Shown: positions 61,976 through 64,000 of the stretch, in pieces
Layout: every line of letters begins with the position of its first letter
Position numbering within the stretch: the first letter of the stretch is position 1
NCBI RefSeq assembly: GCF_000224065.1
Contig: NZ_AFWT01000009.1
Span: 62,001 to 126,000, forward strand
Origin: Thiorhodococcus drewsii AZ1
Lineage (GTDB): Bacteria; Pseudomonadota; Gammaproteobacteria; Chromatiales; Chromatiaceae
Direction of reading: 5' to 3'
DNA length: 64,000 nt
Notes under the pieces: model-generated
The model's input: only the letters and a program-made list of their open reading frames with translations
Told to the model about the DNA's origin: nothing
The model's database searches: none
Made by a program: the position numbers and the translations under genes

Positions 61976-63952
61976 ATGTATGCCACCCCTGAAACCGGAG
62001 ACGGCTGGATCACGCGGATCGAGAGCCGTGACGACAGCGGTTTCACCGTCTCCGCCCGCTTCACGCTATCGCAGGGTTTTCGACGTCTGGTTGGAGGGCG
62101 CGAGTCGGACCTCGTCTTCGCCGCCCGCAGCCGACTCGCCCGTCTCGGCATCAACATCCTGCCGCTAGGCGCCCCGGATCTGAACGGCCAGTCTTGCGAC
62201 ATGCGCCTGCGGATCGTCGCAGCCATCGCCTCCTACGGCATCGGCGCGCACCTGGAACGCATCCTCGTACCGGGACTGCGGGTTGGGCGGCTGGTCTTCT
62301 GCCCGACCGACACCCGTCTCAGCTCATCGGACATCCATCGTCTGATCCGCGACAATCTCCTTCAGGTGCCGGAAGGCTTCTCCCTCGACGGCAACGGCTA
62401 TCTGATCCTACGTCCGCAACGCCAGATCTTCCGCTTTCAGAAACCACTGACCACCGAAGAGGTCACCGCCATCGCGACCCACGCCGATGGCAAGGACCTA
62501 CTCAACCGATTGCAGGTCCGCGAGGAGGTCGATCACATCGAGCTACCGCCGCGAGACGGACTGGTCACGGCCTGCTCCATGTTCCTGCACAGCCACTATG
62601 TGGTGCTGCGCAACCTGGACGAGTCGCTGGGCTTCCACCTCCAGGCAACCGTCCTGGATCCGGTCACGACACGGGGCACCAACGTCTACCTGGAATTCAT
62701 CAACCGCACCGAGCAGCTCATCATCAACCCGAGCATCGCCGCCTCGGTGCATGAGGCGATTCGCGTCGATCCACGTCCGCGCTATTGGCACGGACACGAG
62801 GTCGTCGAACCGACGCCCCAAGAGGGCGGCGGCCCAGATGCCTGTCAAGCACTCACCGAGGTCTTCGATCGACTGGAGGCGGCACCGGGCCGCGACCGCT
62901 ACTCGCACCGGATGATCGCGGTCTCCCGGAATCCGCACACATTGCTGGCGGGCGCCAACCCCGACCAGATCTGGACCCAGCCACTGACGCCGCATGACCC
63001 CAGAGTCGGAACGGACCTCTCGGCGGGGCTGGTCGCCAAGGGCTTGCAGCAGGACATTCCGGTCGAATGCGGAACCCAGATCCTGGACAGCCTCCCGGAC
63101 GGCGCGCGCGCAACGCTCTTGCTGGGGTATTTCCCCAATCTGATCGAGCACACCCAGATTTGCGCCGCCGCGCTGCGTCAGCGGGTCGGGCGCATCGTCT
63201 TCCGCCGCGCCTCCTTCGAGCACGGCCCCTTTCTGTCGTCGCGCGACCATGGCCGACTCGCCGATTACGAGGGATTGGGTTTGGAGGTCTTCTGGTGCAA
63301 CGAGACACGCGGACAGGTGGTACGCCATGTCTTCCGTGGAATGCGCGGCTATTTCACCACCCCGGACAAGGTGGACCGCTTCGGCTCCAGTCTCATCTTC
63401 GCTATCTATGGCTCCACCAAGCCGCTCAGCGAACGCTCTGCGCACCAAACCGAGCGCCTGCTGAGAAATCTGTGCGGGCTCTTCGGCAGCGACATCGGTA
63501 TCCTGACGGGAGGCGGACCCGGCGCCATGCAACAGGTGACGGACATCGCCCAAAACATGGGGCTCATGGCCGGGTCCAGTTTCATCGAGACCATCGACCA
63601 GGAGCCCAACCAAACCGCCGAGTTCTATCAGTCCTTCCAGGCACGCAGCCGACAGGCCCGTCAGCGCTGGTTCGAGATCGCCAGCTTCCATCTGTTCCTG
63701 ATCGGCGGCGTCGGCACCCTGGAAGAAGTCGGACTCACCCTGACCGACATGAAGCTCGGGGTGATCGAACGCAGCCCGATCGTCTTCTTCGACGGCTCCG
63801 GAAACGGATTCTATTGGGAAGGGCTGCGCGAGCAGCTCGCCGAGATGGCCAGACAAGGCCGGGTACCGGCATGGTTGATCGATCAGGTCCTCATGACCAC
63901 GGACCCCGACGCCGTTCTGGATTTCTACAAGCAGAAGTTGCGCCTAGGATGA
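61976..63952 (+). CDS. Large LOG-family (Rossmann) protein with unrecognised N-terminal domain
   Basis: A 658-residue protein. The C-terminal third is a LOG-type nucleotide fold with GGGPGAMQQVTD (near residue 512) and GGVGTLEEVGLT (near 575), the phosphoribohydrolase signature of cytokinin-activating LOG and PpnN-type nucleosidases. The first about 440 residues do not match anything I recognise; they contain PDACQALTEVFDRLEA and DYEGLGLEVFWCNETRGQ but no known motif. It may split nucleotide monophosphates with an added regulatory domain, but this is inference. The ATG at 61976 is preferred over 61910. Confidence 0.75.
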   Translation: MYATPETGDGWITRIESRDDSGFTVSARFTLSQGFRRLVGGRESDLVFAARSRLARLGINILPLGAPDLNGQSCDMRLRIVAAIASYGIGAHLERILVPGLRVGRLVFCPTDTRLSSSDIHRLIRDNLLQVPEGFSLDGNGYLILRPQRQIFRFQKPLTTEEVTAIATHADGKDLLNRLQVREEVDHIELPPRDGLVTACSMFLHSHYVVLRNLDESLGFHLQATVLDPVTTRGTNVYLEFINRTEQLIINPSIAASVHEAIRVDPRPRYWHGHEVVEPTPQEGGGPDACQALTEVFDRLEAAPGRDRYSHRMIAVSRNPHTLLAGANPDQIWTQPLTPHDPRVGTDLSAGLVAKGLQQDIPVECGTQILDSLPDGARATLLLGYFPNLIEHTQICAAALRQRVGRIVFRRASFEHGPFLSSRDHGRLADYEGLGLEVFWCNETRGQVVRHVFRGMRGYFTTPDKVDRFGSSLIFAIYGSTKPLSERSAHQTERLLRNLCGLFGSDIGILTGGGPGAMQQVTDIAQNMGLMAGSSFIETIDQEPNQTAEFYQSFQARSRQARQRWFEIASFHLFLIGGVGTLEEVGLTLTDMKLGVIERSPIVFFDGSGNGFYWEGLREQLAEMARQGRVPAWLIDQVLMTTDPDAVLDFYKQKLRLG

Positions 63953-64000
63953 GAGCAGCCGGAGATGAGAAAAACCGGACTCGCGCGATCAAATCACAGT

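Overview
This is high-GC gammaproteobacterial DNA from a phototroph, most likely a purple sulfur bacterium of the Chromatiaceae. The main reasons are a large bacteriochlorophyll and reaction-centre gene cluster (puhE-puhC-puhB-puhA, bchM-L-H-B-N-F, ppsR, bchG-bchP, hemN, bchJ), and an H subunit that closely resembles, from memory, those of Thermochromatium and Allochromatium. No crt, puf or puc genes lie in the window. Neither lhaA nor acsF sits at its customary place in the cluster. The pairing of hemN with the absence of acsF fits oxygen-independent tetrapyrrole synthesis.

Layout. Bases 1-4090: the N-terminal part of a large alpha-2-macroglobulin-like protein with a PAN/Apple module (minus strand, cut by the window edge). 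4.4-9.1 kb: a membrane protein of unknown function, a YciA-type thioesterase, and a transport group made of an SSS-family symporter, a 56-residue membrane protein and an alginate-export-type porin. 9.2-14.7 kb: a poly-HAMP chemoreceptor and, upstream of it, a fusion of an ammonium channel (Amt) with PAS, GGDEF and EAL domains. 14.9-21.5 kb: iorA, iorB, paaK, a tandem-ACT protein and a second paaK, followed by a DUF4412 protein. This set interconverts arylpyruvates, arylacetyl-CoAs and free arylacetates.

21.6-41.8 kb: the photosynthesis region. A MenE-like ligase, bchJ, hemN, puhE, puhC, puhB, puhA and bchMLHBNF are all on the minus strand. The regulator ppsR and bchG-bchP are divergent on the plus strand. 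The bchF-ppsR intergenic region carries a good sigma-70-like promoter for bchF and two TGT-N11-ACA motifs that may be PpsR sites. bchF-N-B-H-L-M are packed with overlaps or gaps of at most 4 bp, so they are probably one transcript.

41.9-64 kb: mostly housekeeping and signalling genes. These are tRNA-Arg(CCT), coaX-birA-M61 protease, an RRM RNA-binding protein, an H-NS-family protein with a palindrome over its predicted transcription start, queA, a DUF1343 protein, an htrA/response regulator/histidine kinase group with a PmrA/QseB-like CTTAAC-N5-CTTAAC box upstream of htrA, a small lipoprotein, a second GGDEF-EAL protein, glcE-glcF without glcD, ruvA, ruvC, yebC, and a large LOG-family protein with an unrecognised N-terminal region.

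I see no CRISPR array, insertion sequence, integrase, rRNA or phage genes. The best candidates for unusual biology are the Amt-PAS-GGDEF-EAL fusion, the iorAB-paaK-ACT-paaK operon whose IorA lacks the ferredoxin domain, and the RR-box/htrA arrangement. All functional calls come from reading the sequence and from memory of the families; no searches were run.
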